64,000 nucleotides of DNA from Zetaproteobacteria bacterium (GCA_002753275.1 PEAA01000001.1:124001-188000); one strand, 5' to 3'. Counted from the first letter of the stretch, positions 8,356 through 16,267 are shown. Program-made: numbers and translations. The notes: generated by a model from the sequence alone, not told the origin.

Positions 8356-8967
8356 TTAAAATTCAATATATAGAGCTGCCGCCATAAGCGCGCCCCCTGC
8401 AATACCCGCTGCAGCATGACTGCCTTTGCCCATGCCGTACTGTTTTGGACCTTTGGAAACAGCATAAGCATAAGCACCAGTTGCCAAGACCCCTAGCAGC
8501 ATGTGGGCTGTGTCTGGATCCATAATGCTTGGCTCTAAATCTTCAAAGTGCAGTGTGAAACCACTCAATACCGCAGCGCCACCCAAGGCCGCTGCTGTTA
8601 AGCCTGCATAGTGATGAAAACCTTTCTTGATGGGTTTCCCGACGCTATTGGCATTGTTCTCATTATCTGGCGCGGTCATTCCAGCGAGTGCTGCCGCTAA
8701 GAAGGAAGCTGCACCTAGATAGCCATGCATCTTGTCTGCGGTCATGAATGGCTCTTCAAAGGGTGCTTCCATGGATGCTCCACCATCAACAGATGATTGC
8801 GTATTCCCCGAGGCATCTGCCAAAAATAAATTTTTAACGCCTTGAGTTGCAATCGGTTGATGTGGTTTCAGGTCATAATAGGCATCCGCAGCCATCGCAT
8901 TTCCACCCATAAGGCATATGCTTGTCGTAACAATCAAAGGGAGTTTTAACCAACTTATCATAGACAT
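8356..8967 (-). CDS. His-rich four-helix membrane protein, possible b-type cytochrome partner
   Basis: 203 residues. N-terminal signal-like segment (1-26), a soluble stretch to about 75, then four hydrophobic Ala/Gly-rich helices (about 78-98, 118-139, 150-171, 182-202). Histidines sit at or in each helix: H81, H118/H119, H140, H155, H184. That pattern suits bis-His heme b binding as in cytochrome b561-type proteins, but I do not recognise an exact family. The adjacent downstream diheme cytochrome c supports a role in electron transfer across or at the membrane. Start ATG 8967; an alternative Met is two codons later. Confidence 0.65.
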   Translation of the reverse strand: MSMISWLKLPLIVTTSICLMGGNAMAADAYYDLKPHQPIATQGVKNLFLADASGNTQSSVDGGASMEAPFEEPFMTADKMHGYLGAASFLAAALAGMTAPDNENNANSVGKPIKKGFHHYAGLTAAALGGAAVLSGFTLHFEDLEPSIMDPDTAHMLLGVLATGAYAYAVSKGPKQYGMGKGSHAAAGIAGGALMAAALYIEF

Positions 8968-9272
8968 CCTTTTTCTTTCTCATTGAGATTAAGTTTACTC
9001 TTGCTTGTTACAAGAGCACTTCGTGATAAAAAAATCTCTCATCACATTGATTTAATTGCTGTTTTATTCAGCATCAAGATGGTTGAATATCAACAATATG
9101 CGCAACACTGCCACTTACATGTTATTAAGGTCAAAACTATTTTTTTACGGTTTCTTACATATTGAATACTCCGATGTCTTATGGTACCTTTTGCATGCAG
9201 TATAAATTAAGTTACTGATCATTTTTTCGTAGGTGACTCCTATATATTGCGCTTTTAAGGAGTCCTGAAACA
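8968..9272. other. 305-base divergent intergenic region
   Basis: A/T-rich region between the minus-strand cytochrome pair and the plus-strand ABC exporter operon; it must hold both promoters. TGCAGTATAAAT around 9196-9207 resembles an extended -10 element reading plus, but no convincing -35 is seen. No coding potential beyond a short unsupported frame. A hairpin covers the exporter ribosome site (separate entry). Confidence 0.5.
9235..9264 (+). promoter_or_regulatory. hairpin sequestering the Shine-Dalgarno of the ABC ATPase gene
   Basis: GACTCCT (9235-9241) is exactly complementary to AGGAGTC (9258-9264), which contains the AAGGAG ribosome site (9257-9262) of the next gene. Loop 16 bases. 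The start codon is TTG at 9273. An RNA fold here would block initiation, as in RNA thermometers or attenuated leaders. Structure seen by eye; regulation is inference. Confidence 0.45.
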
Positions 9273-9989
9273 TTGTCATTGATATCAACATCCTCTCCCT
9301 CTTCAAAGACGCTTCCTATTTTAAGGGGGCAGCATCTTCATCTCTGGTTTGATCATGAGAAAACCAAAGCGCTGGATGATATGAATTACGCCATTTCAGA
9401 GAACGAGTTTGTGGCGATTACCGGGCCAAGTGGATGTGGCAAGTCAAGCCTGCTTAATTTGTTGGGAACATTAGAAATCCCGACCGGTGGAACGCTTTTT
9501 TTTCGTAATCAAAACTACCATGACATTCAAGACCTTGCCCTGTTTCGCCGTCAACATATTGGGTTTATTTTTCAATCGTTTCATCTTATCCCTACGCTAA
9601 GTGCGTTAGATAACATTCTGGTGCCTACCCTTGGAAATTCTCAGCAAAAAAAAGATGTGACGGAGCGTGCATTGGACTTACTTAACATGCTGAACCTGGG
9701 AGGCCGTTCTAACCACTTCCCTAGTCAGCTGTCAGGTGGTGAGCGCCAACGCGTTGCCATTGCACGCGCATTGATTAATCAGCCCGATATTCTTTTGGCT
9801 GATGAACCCACAGGAAGCCTTGATTCAATCAATGCACAACAAGTGCTTGATATTTTATGTGAAATTAAGCAGCAACAGTCCCTTACCATTGTGATGGTGA
9901 CCCATGATCCTGCTGTTGCACTGCGCGCAGACCGAGAAGTCCGTATGCGTGATGGCAAGGCGTTGGATATGACACAGGTGTTAACATGA
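9273..9989 (+). CDS. ABC transporter ATP-binding protein, LolD/MacB type
   Basis: 238 residues. Nucleotide-binding domain with Walker A GPSGCGKSS (about residue 51), Q-loop FIFQSFHLIPTLSALDNI, signature LSGGERQRVAIARAL, Walker B ILLADEPTGSLD, and H-loop VMVTHD. The length and SFHLIPTL segment place it with LolD/MacB/FtsE-type exporters. TTG start at 9273 is chosen because AAGGAG lies 10 bases upstream; the next ATG would cut into the domain. Its stop overlaps the permease start by 4 bases. Confidence 0.9.
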   Translation: MSLISTSSPSSKTLPILRGQHLHLWFDHEKTKALDDMNYAISENEFVAITGPSGCGKSSLLNLLGTLEIPTGGTLFFRNQNYHDIQDLALFRRQHIGFIFQSFHLIPTLSALDNILVPTLGNSQQKKDVTERALDLLNMLNLGGRSNHFPSQLSGGERQRVAIARALINQPDILLADEPTGSLDSINAQQVLDILCEIKQQQSLTIVMVTHDPAVALRADREVRMRDGKALDMTQVLT

Positions 9990-11113
9990 ATCTTATCCGT
10001 TTTGCCTTTAACAATCTTTATCGTCGTCCCGCGCGTACGATTCTAACACTCTCCGCCATCTCTTTTGGCATCGCTGCAATTGTCGCTTTAACCGCCATCG
10101 CATGGGGGTTTGAGGCAAGTTGGCAAAAAGCCAATGATGCGCGTGGAACGGATCTTATCGTCACCCGACTGGCAAGCCAAAATAGTATGCCATCGCCCTT
10201 TTCTGCCGAAAAGGTTCAACATGATCTGTTAATGATTCCACATGTGAATCAAGCGGTTGGCCTATTAAGTGAGATGTTAAGTGTCAGTTATGACTCCCCA
10301 CCGCTGTTTGTTTTTGGATGGGAACTCCCCAGTTATTTATGGCAACACTTGCAGTTGCTCGAAGGTCGTTGGCCACAAACACGCGATGAACAAGCCGTAA
10401 TGATCGGCGCATTGGCGAAAGAACTTTTACATAAAAGTATTGGTGATACGATTGAAATTGAAGGTTTCTCATATCCTGTGATTGGGGTGTTTCAGAGCTC
10501 AGCCTTGGTTGAAAATGGTGCTATTTTGATGAGTTTAACCCAGATGCAACACACCGTGGACAAAGAGGGCAAAGTCAATGTGCTCAATTTGCAGGTTGAT
10601 GCTGATCTTGCGGTGAAAGAGATCGAACAGATAAAAAAGACGATCAACAACACCTTCAAAGGATTTATGGCCATTACCTCGGGGGAGTTAGTCAGTCAAA
10701 ATGCCATCGTTCGCATCTCTAAAGCGATGAGCAATGCAACCATTTTGATTGCAAGTTTGGTTGGCGCCTTGATCGTTTTTAATACGATGTTAATGAGCAT
10801 CAGTGAGCGTACCCGCGAAATTGGACTGTTGCTTGCGTTAGGGTGGCATCCACGCACGATTATGAAGTTGATTATTTCAGAATCTGCGATTCTATCATTG
10901 GCAGGCGGAATGCTCGGTATGATTTTAGGAATAGCCTTAACATATGGACTCGAACATCTCGAATTGATGCGTGGAAAGATTGATGCCATCGTCTCCCCTG
11001 CGTTTCTGTTGGCCGTTTTAGGTCTTTCGATCATTTTGGGCGTTTTGGGCGGCTTATATCCCGCATTAAAAGCGGCGCGTACTCAACCTTCACATGCACT
11101 CCGCCAAGAGTAA
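9986..11113 (+). CDS. ABC transporter permease, FtsX/MacB/LolCE type
   Basis: 375 residues. N-terminal membrane helix (ARTILTLSAISFGIAAIVALTAIA), a large periplasmic MacB_PCD-like domain (about 45-235), then three C-terminal helices around 250-275, 300-325 and 340-362, with the typical ISERTREIGLLLALGW cytoplasmic motif. Works with the upstream ATPase as a type VII (mechanotransmission) ABC system. Whether it moves lipoproteins, lipids or another substrate cannot be told from sequence; a LolA-like protein encoded next suggests a lipid or lipoprotein role. Confidence 0.88.
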   Translation: MNLIRFAFNNLYRRPARTILTLSAISFGIAAIVALTAIAWGFEASWQKANDARGTDLIVTRLASQNSMPSPFSAEKVQHDLLMIPHVNQAVGLLSEMLSVSYDSPPLFVFGWELPSYLWQHLQLLEGRWPQTRDEQAVMIGALAKELLHKSIGDTIEIEGFSYPVIGVFQSSALVENGAILMSLTQMQHTVDKEGKVNVLNLQVDADLAVKEIEQIKKTINNTFKGFMAITSGELVSQNAIVRISKAMSNATILIASLVGALIVFNTMLMSISERTREIGLLLALGWHPRTIMKLIISESAILSLAGGMLGMILGIALTYGLEHLELMRGKIDAIVSPAFLLAVLGLSIILGVLGGLYPALKAARTQPSHALRQE

Positions 11114-11129
11114 CCCCTTGGATTATTCG

Positions 11130-11912
11130 ATGCCCCGCTATTTCATGCTTATATTTTTACTTATGATTGGCATGGTTGGCAGTGCCGTCTCCGCTGAAGA
11201 GAGTGCGCAAAATATTATCCATCGTATTTTGCAGCATCGTTTAAGTCAGGGCTTCGAAGTACGCATGAATATTGAGGTATTCGATGCAGAGAACCAGCGC
11301 CAGCAGCCATTGAAGGTTGCGCTTATTGGTCGCTATGTTGAACAACAGCAACAATTGTTGATTCGTGGCATCACGCCTGCCAAGTATACACATCAAATTT
11401 ATGCTGCAGAGGTTGGGAAAAACCAACCTCCAAGAATGTTTCGTCGTTATGGCGTAGAGAATCACAGCGTAGAACCTTTCAACATTGAGTCCCCACTGTT
11501 TGATTCAGGGTTGATCGCCTATGATATGTTGATGCCATGGTGGTATTGGCACGATCAGCAACTTATCGGCAACCAAATGGTTAATGGTCATGACTGTATC
11601 GTGATACAATCGGTAGAACAGCCCTTGCTGATCGGTCAAGAGATTCACCGTGTGATTTCCTATATTGATCGCAAAGAGCTATTCCCTTGGCGTATTGAAA
11701 TTTTTAACAATGAACAGCAACGCCTGCGAACCCTTGAAGTCCAACAAGTGATGCGCCTGGAAAGTGGTGCGCTTACTGCCAAAGCTCTGACAGTCGAACA
11801 ATTCAATCACCAAGTAAGCAAAATATTTATTTACAGTGGTGATGAGCATTATTTGATTCAACCTGAAAGTTTTTCTATACTAGAATCTACACCACAGGAA
11901 GTTCAACCATGA
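11130..11912 (+). CDS. LolA-like outer-membrane lipoprotein-sorting family protein
   Basis: 260 residues from ATG 11130; the frame is open from 11094 but that would add residues before a normal signal peptide (MPRYFMLIFLLMIGMVGSAVSA). The mature part is a predicted half-barrel of the LolA/LolB superfamily: repeated beta strands (EVRMNIEVFDAE, LKVALIGRYVEQQQQLLIRGI, VNGHDCIVIQSV, RVISYIDRKELFPWRIEIFN). Proteins of this kind accompany FtsX-type exporters and carry hydrophobic cargo in the periplasm. It overlaps the next gene by 4 bases. Confidence 0.75.
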   Translation: MPRYFMLIFLLMIGMVGSAVSAEESAQNIIHRILQHRLSQGFEVRMNIEVFDAENQRQQPLKVALIGRYVEQQQQLLIRGITPAKYTHQIYAAEVGKNQPPRMFRRYGVENHSVEPFNIESPLFDSGLIAYDMLMPWWYWHDQQLIGNQMVNGHDCIVIQSVEQPLLIGQEIHRVISYIDRKELFPWRIEIFNNEQQRLRTLEVQQVMRLESGALTAKALTVEQFNHQVSKIFIYSGDEHYLIQPESFSILESTPQEVQP

Positions 11913-12703
11913 AAGCGCGACCTTCAAAAAAGAACATCCACCCTTTCGATGAAATTTCAGGCGCTTGGTGCAATACTGATGCCAGTACTAGCAGCATCAT
12001 GGAATCTGTCAGTTTTGTGACACCGGTCTTAGAGTCTTTCTTCATTCATACCGTCAATGAATCGATCAACACCCTTTCAGGTGAACATACTCCATTGCTT
12101 GAACGCGGAAAATCATTCATTCAAGAGGAGGCCAACCATTCACGCATCCATGGTCTATTTAATGAGCATCTCTTTGCCTACCTCGGTAAAAAACCACCTG
12201 GACTGCAGTTGACCTATTGGGTGCTGAAACAGATTCGCACCAAAGTATCACTCCACTCACGCCTGCTGCTCGCCGCTGCGCTGGAGCATATTGCGGCCGT
12301 ATTATCAAAAGTATATCTGCAAGAGCAGTCCAATATGACCATGACTTCAGATTATGCACAGGCGATGTTTCTCATGCACGCCAATGAAGAGATTGGTCAC
12401 CGTTCCGTTGTATTCGATTTATGGCTCAACCATGGAACTTCCAACATTTTAAGTAGGATGTTGGTCATTGCGCTTATCTTAAGTGGAGGTGCGCTCTATT
12501 TGATCGGTTCATTTCCATGGATTTTATACAAGAAACATATCCATCATTCGAAAACGCACATGATCACGGCCATTTTATTGAGTCTTGGCAACATCGCTTT
12601 CCGCATGCTTCAAGCGCTGTTTGATCGGCGAACCTACTGCGTAATCTACGAACTTTTCAGCTTTATTCGCCCCAACTATCACCCTGATCATCTGATCCAA
12701 TAA
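11909..12703 (+). CDS. predicted metal-dependent hydrolase, di-iron ferritin-like fold (PF10118-like)
   Basis: 264 residues. Alpha-helical protein with carboxylate/His motifs spaced like di-iron oxygenase-type bundles: SFIQEEANHSRIHGLF (about 71-86), ALEHIAAVLSKVY (about 125) and MLMHANEEIGHRSVVFDL type EEIGH motif (about 157-170). Two hydrophobic segments (VIALILSGGALYLIGSFPWI and a later one) suggest membrane association. Annotated in the family as predicted metal-dependent hydrolase; real chemistry is unknown. It is the fourth gene of the ABC exporter operon, overlapping its neighbour by 4 bases, so modification of an exported lipid is a reasonable guess. Confidence 0.7.
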   Translation: MKARPSKKNIHPFDEISGAWCNTDASTSSIMESVSFVTPVLESFFIHTVNESINTLSGEHTPLLERGKSFIQEEANHSRIHGLFNEHLFAYLGKKPPGLQLTYWVLKQIRTKVSLHSRLLLAAALEHIAAVLSKVYLQEQSNMTMTSDYAQAMFLMHANEEIGHRSVVFDLWLNHGTSNILSRMLVIALILSGGALYLIGSFPWILYKKHIHHSKTHMITAILLSLGNIAFRMLQALFDRRTYCVIYELFSFIRPNYHPDHLIQ

Positions 12704-12708
12704 CCTGC

Positions 12709-13533
12709 ATGCCACCTCTATTTGATCCGCAATGGCTCACCATCTTTTTGCTACTGGGTGCTTTTGTTGGTTTTATGGCGGGGCTTTTGGGGATTGGCGG
12801 TGGCGGCATTATGGTACCGATGCTCACCACTATTTTTTTGGCGCAAGGTATGCCCCTCGAGCAAGTTGTGCACATTGCGCTTGGAACTTCTATGGCCTCT
12901 ATTGTGGTGACTTCGCTTTCCAGTATGCGCGCCCATCATCTCCGCCAAGGTGTATTGTGGCCTATTGTTTTTGCCATGGCTCCCGGGATTCTTGTCGGCA
13001 CCTATTTGGGGACTTATCTCGCTTCGCTGACCAGCAGCTTTCTGCTCTCTATACTGTTTGCAATGTTTATGGCCTATATCTCACTGCAGATGTTTATCGA
13101 TAAAAAGCCCCAGCCATCAAGGCAGCTTTCAGGAAGATTTTCTCTCTCTGTGGGTGGGGCGGTTATTGGTGGTCTATCGGCACTGGTCTCCATTGGCGGT
13201 GGTTCTTTTACTGTGCCCTATCTTATTTGGCAAAATGTTGATATTAAGAAAGCCATTGGAACTTCCGCAGCCATTGGCTTTCCCATCTCTTTCGCGGGCA
13301 CGATCGGTTATATGTTTAATGCGCCTTTGCATTCAAATGCAACATCTCCCTATTTGATCGGTTTTATTGATTTTTATGTTGTGTTGCTGATTTCGATCGC
13401 CAGCGCCTTGACCGCGCCGTTGGGTGCACGCATGGCTCATCGATTGCCGATACCAATGCTTAAAAAAGTCTTTGCATGTCTATTGATCGGATTAAGTATG
13501 AAAATGGTGATCACGATTGTTGGCGCAGTTTAA
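12709..13533 (+). CDS. TSUP (TauE/SafE) family membrane transporter
   Basis: 274 residues with eight to nine predicted helices. The two internally repeated family motifs are clear: GFMAGLLGIGGGGIMVPML in the first half and GGLSALVSIGGGSFTVPYL in the second. Members export or import sulfite, sulfoacetate, thiosulfate or related anions. Substrate not assignable here. Starts five bases after the hydrolase gene, so it is likely co-transcribed with the ABC exporter operon. Confidence 0.9.
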   Translation: MPPLFDPQWLTIFLLLGAFVGFMAGLLGIGGGGIMVPMLTTIFLAQGMPLEQVVHIALGTSMASIVVTSLSSMRAHHLRQGVLWPIVFAMAPGILVGTYLGTYLASLTSSFLLSILFAMFMAYISLQMFIDKKPQPSRQLSGRFSLSVGGAVIGGLSALVSIGGGSFTVPYLIWQNVDIKKAIGTSAAIGFPISFAGTIGYMFNAPLHSNATSPYLIGFIDFYVVLLISIASALTAPLGARMAHRLPIPMLKKVFACLLIGLSMKMVITIVGAV

Positions 13534-13587
13534 TCGATATTTTTCGAGCAAAAAAACATTATTGAGGCTACTATTGCCGATAATTTC

Positions 13588-13638
13588 AGGAAGCTAGTGC
13601 GTGAAGTTCGATGGTCATTGATTGAATCTAGCCTTCCT
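13588..13638 (+). other. inverted repeat in the phnA-like leader
   Basis: AGGAAGCTAG (13588-13597) pairs with CTAGCCTTCCT (13628-13638, one bulged C) around a 30-base loop, ending just before the TTGGAG ribosome site of the next gene. Could be a terminator of the upstream operon or a leader structure; no T-run follows. Confidence 0.35.
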
Positions 13639-13658
13639 CAACCCCTTGGAGTGCAATA

Positions 13659-13997
13659 ATGAGTGCTTTACCTAAATGTCCGCAATGCGGGTCCGAATAT
13701 ACCTACGAAGATGTCAATATGTATGTCTGCCCAGAATGTGCCCATGAATGGCCACAAGTTGCGGCTGAAGAAGGCAACGGTGAAAAAGTTTATCGTGATG
13801 CCAATGGGCAAGTTCTACAAGATGGCGATAGTGTGACGGTGATTAAAGACTTGAAAATTAAAGGCTCTTCCTCTGTGGTGAAAGTGGGTACCAAGGTGAA
13901 AAATATCCGTCTGGTTGATGAAGACCATGATATCGATTGTAAGATTGATGGCATTGGTGCGATGAAACTAAAATCAGAGTTTGTCAAAAAGATTTAA
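13659..13997 (+). CDS. PhnA/YjdM-family zinc-ribbon protein
   Basis: 112 residues. N-terminal zinc ribbon [25 protein letters not shown] and a C-terminal domain [29 protein letters not shown] typical of the PhnA-like family (E. coli YjdM). Despite the historic name, the family is not shown to act in phosphonate use; the role is unknown. TTGGAG lies upstream of ATG 13659. The next gene (EncFtn-type ferritin) starts about 90 bases after its stop, behind a hairpin. Confidence 0.88.
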   Translation: MSALPKCPQCGSEYTYEDVNMYVCPECAHEWPQVAAEEGNGEKVYRDANGQVLQDGDSVTVIKDLKIKGSSSVVKVGTKVKNIRLVDEDHDIDCKIDGIGAMKLKSEFVKKI

Positions 13998-14025
13998 TCA
14001 TCGCATAGTCTCCGCACGATTTATG

Positions 14026-14053
14026 GGAGATGCTGTACCTAATCAGTATCTCC
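14026..14053 (+). other. hairpin between the phnA-like and EncFtn genes
   Basis: Ten-base stem GGAGATGCTG / CAGTATCTCC (one G-T wobble), loop TACCTAAT, ending 36 bases before the EncFtn start. The TTGATT that follows is not a strong T-run, so it may be a partial terminator or a leader element. Confidence 0.45.
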
Positions 14054-14089
14054 TTGATTCGTATGATTGAGTATCAATGGAGGCAAGCC

Positions 14090-14374
14090 ATGAGTAATGA
14101 AGGATTTCACGAACCGATTGATGAACTTTCCGATGACACGCGCAATATGCATCGCGCCATCACCTCTCTGATGGAGGAGTTGGAAGCGGTTGATTGGTAT
14201 AATCAGCGCATGGATGCGTGTAAAAATGATGAGCTAAAGGCGATTCTAAAGCACAACCGTGATGAAGAGAAAGAGCATGCAGCGATGCTTTTGGAGTGGA
14301 TTCGCCGTCAAGACCCAGCCTTTGATCATGAATTGAACGATTATCTTTTTACAGAGAAGCCGCTGTCGCATTAA
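14090..14374 (+). CDS. EncFtn-type ferritin-like protein without cargo-loading tail
   Basis: 94 residues from ATG 14090 (TGGAGG upstream; the longer open frame from 14030 is rejected). It matches the encapsulated ferritin (EncFtn) family closely: HRAITSLMEELEAVDWYNQR, ILKHNRDEEKEHAAMLLEWI, and ending DYLFTEKPLSH. By alignment with the Rhodospirillum rubrum protein from memory, ferroxidase ligands correspond to E30, E60 and H63. EncFtn forms a ring decamer with iron sites at subunit interfaces. The family's C-terminal encapsulin-targeting peptide is absent and no encapsulin gene is nearby, so this is likely a free ferroxidase or iron-handling protein. Confidence 0.88.
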   Translation: MSNEGFHEPIDELSDDTRNMHRAITSLMEELEAVDWYNQRMDACKNDELKAILKHNRDEEKEHAAMLLEWIRRQDPAFDHELNDYLFTEKPLSH

Positions 14375-14375
14375 T

Positions 14376-14429
14376 GAAACGGATGGCCTTGCGCAGATCG
14401 AGGGTTAGATGTGCGAGGTCATCCGTTTC
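14376..14429 (+). terminator. long stem-loop directly after the EncFtn gene
   Basis: GAAACGGAT (14376-14384) pairs with ATCCGTTTC (14421-14429); the stem continues inward with GGCCTTGCG against TGCGAGGTC using wobbles, giving about 17-18 pairs and a loop near 16 bases. No T-run follows, so it may stop decay or pause transcription rather than act as a classic intrinsic terminator. Confidence 0.45.
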
Positions 14430-14551
14430 TGATGTTGAGGCGATGCTTATTTGTTCGTGACCTCATGAAAAATAAGGCAACTGCAAGAAATACCATGCAA
14501 TTTTCTAATTCGATGTTAATCTGCACCATCTTCTTTGACGAGGAGTGTGCA

Positions 14552-14569
14552 ATGCGTTGCAAACATTGA
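14552..14569 (+). CDS. possible five-codon leader peptide upstream of the DEAD-box helicase gene
   Basis: ATG CGT TGC AAA CAT TGA (Met-Arg-Cys-Lys-His-stop) with GAGGAG ending six bases before the ATG, a better ribosome site than that of the helicase itself. It ends 47 bases before the helicase ATG at 14617. An overlapping in-frame GTG-started extension of the helicase (from 14545) would use the same region, so this is tentative. Confidence 0.3.
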   Translation: MRCKH

Positions 14570-14616
14570 TCACAATAGATTGGTTCAACGCTTTATTTTC
14601 TAACATAGGTTCATAC

Positions 14617-16248
14617 ATGACAACAACTGAAAACCCCGTGACATTCCAAGACTTAGGCTTGAGCGAAGAGATAATGCGCGCCATTGCCGCAACGGGTTAT
14701 GAAACCCCCTCTCCCATTCAGGCTGAAATTATTCCTCATGTGATTGCAGGAAAAGATGTTTTGGGGCAAGCGCAAACAGGCACGGGGAAAACAGCAGCAT
14801 TTGCACTTCCTGTTTTATCGACCCTTGATCTACAGCAGTCCAAACTTCCTCAGGTGTTGGTTCTTGCGCCGACGCGTGAGTTGGCGATCCAAGTCTCTGA
14901 AGCCTTTCAAAAATATGCTTCGCACCTTCCAAATTTTCATGTTCTTCCCATTTATGGTGGCGAAAGTTACACGGGGCAATTGAAAGCACTTAGCCGTGGC
15001 GTACATGTGGTTGTCGGTACACCTGGGCGTGTGATGGACCATATTCGTCGTGGCACCTTGCGCCTTGATGCCATTAAAACCCTGATTCTTGATGAAGCGG
15101 ATGAGATGTTGCGCATGGGCTTTATTGATGATGTCGAATGGGTGCTTGAGCAGATGCCCAAAACGCGTCAAATCGCCCTTTTTTCAGCGACCATGCCGCG
15201 TGAAATCAAGAGCATTACTGAGCGTTACCTCAATGATCCCGAAGTGGTGGTCATTAAACAAGCAACGGCGACAGCGACAACCATTAATCAACGCTATTGG
15301 GTGGTCAGTGGTCACCATAAGCTGGATGTCCTTACCCGCATCTTAGAAGCAGAAGATTATGATGGTATCATTGTATTTGTTCGCACTAAAACTGCCACGG
15401 TTGAGTTGGCAGAAAAGTTGGCAGCGCGTGGCTATGCCGCTACAGCATTGAATGGGGATATTCCACAAGCCAACCGTGAACGCATTGTCGATCAGTTAAA
15501 ATCTGGAAAATTCGATATTTTGGTGGCTACGGATGTGGTTGCCCGCGGGCTTGATGTCAAGCGCATTAGTCATGTGATTAACTACGATATTCCGCATGAT
15601 ACCGAAGGCTATGTGCATCGTATTGGTCGCACAGGGCGTGCAGGTCGCAGTGGCGAAGCGATTTTGTTTGTTGCTCCGCGCGAACAGCGCCTGCTGGCAG
15701 CGATTGAACGGGCGACTCGCCAAAAGATTGAACTGCTTAAATTGCCAACGATTGAGTTGATTAATAACAAACGCATTACTGAATTTAAGCAACGCATCAC
15801 CGATGAAATTGCCTCCAAAGATCTATCATTCTTTTATGAAATTATGGAACAGTACAAACGGGAAAATGACATCTCCTCACTTAACTTGGCTTCAGCATTG
15901 GCCAGCCTTTTGCAAGGTGATCAACCACTTCTTCTTGATGAAAAAGAGATTCCAAAAGCCCGTTTAGAAACGCCCTCAGATCGTGGTGATCGTGGTCGTG
16001 GTCGTAGCAATGACCGTCGTGGAGGCGGTGGTGGTGCCGGTGCCGGTGGTCGTCCTCGTCGCAGCAATAGCGAAGGTGGTGGTAGCCGTAATGAGCGTAG
16101 CGGTGGTTCATTCAACAAAGCAGGTAGCGGCAAGCCGGGTCGCCCGGGCTCCGCTGGAAAACCTTCGGGTAAACCAAGAAGTGATCGCTCTTCTGATCGT
16201 AAATCAACACCACTGGGCGGCGGCAAGCCACCCCGTAAAAAGTTTTAA
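14617..16248 (+). CDS. DEAD-box RNA helicase (DeaD/CsdA-like)
   Basis: 543 residues. Q motif FQDLGLSEEIMRAIAATGYETPSPIQ, Walker A AQTGTGKTAAFALP, motif Ia PTRELAIQ, GG and TPGR, motif II DEAD (LILDEADEML), motif III SAT, then C-terminal helicase motifs (VFVRTKTATVELAE, ATDVVARGLDV, HRIGRTGRAGR). A DbpA/CsdA-like region precedes a basic Gly/Arg/Ser-rich tail (about 470-543; GRGRSNDRRGGGGGAGAGG), which likely binds RNA. The leader of over 200 bases is consistent with cold-regulated deaD genes. ATG 14617 chosen; an in-frame GTG at 14545 is possible. Confidence 0.92.
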   Translation: MTTTENPVTFQDLGLSEEIMRAIAATGYETPSPIQAEIIPHVIAGKDVLGQAQTGTGKTAAFALPVLSTLDLQQSKLPQVLVLAPTRELAIQVSEAFQKYASHLPNFHVLPIYGGESYTGQLKALSRGVHVVVGTPGRVMDHIRRGTLRLDAIKTLILDEADEMLRMGFIDDVEWVLEQMPKTRQIALFSATMPREIKSITERYLNDPEVVVIKQATATATTINQRYWVVSGHHKLDVLTRILEAEDYDGIIVFVRTKTATVELAEKLAARGYAATALNGDIPQANRERIVDQLKSGKFDILVATDVVARGLDVKRISHVINYDIPHDTEGYVHRIGRTGRAGRSGEAILFVAPREQRLLAAIERATRQKIELLKLPTIELINNKRITEFKQRITDEIASKDLSFFYEIMEQYKRENDISSLNLASALASLLQGDQPLLLDEKEIPKARLETPSDRGDRGRGRSNDRRGGGGGAGAGGRPRRSNSEGGGSRNERSGGSFNKAGSGKPGRPGSAGKPSGKPRSDRSSDRKSTPLGGGKPPRKKF

Positions 16249-16267
16249 GGCTGTAAGTTAAGTTCAC

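Noticed and set aside
15881-16226. His/Arg-rich and Pro-rich antisense frames in the helicase tail
   Set aside because: Produced by the low-complexity Gly/Arg repeat coding of the DEAD-box C-terminus.
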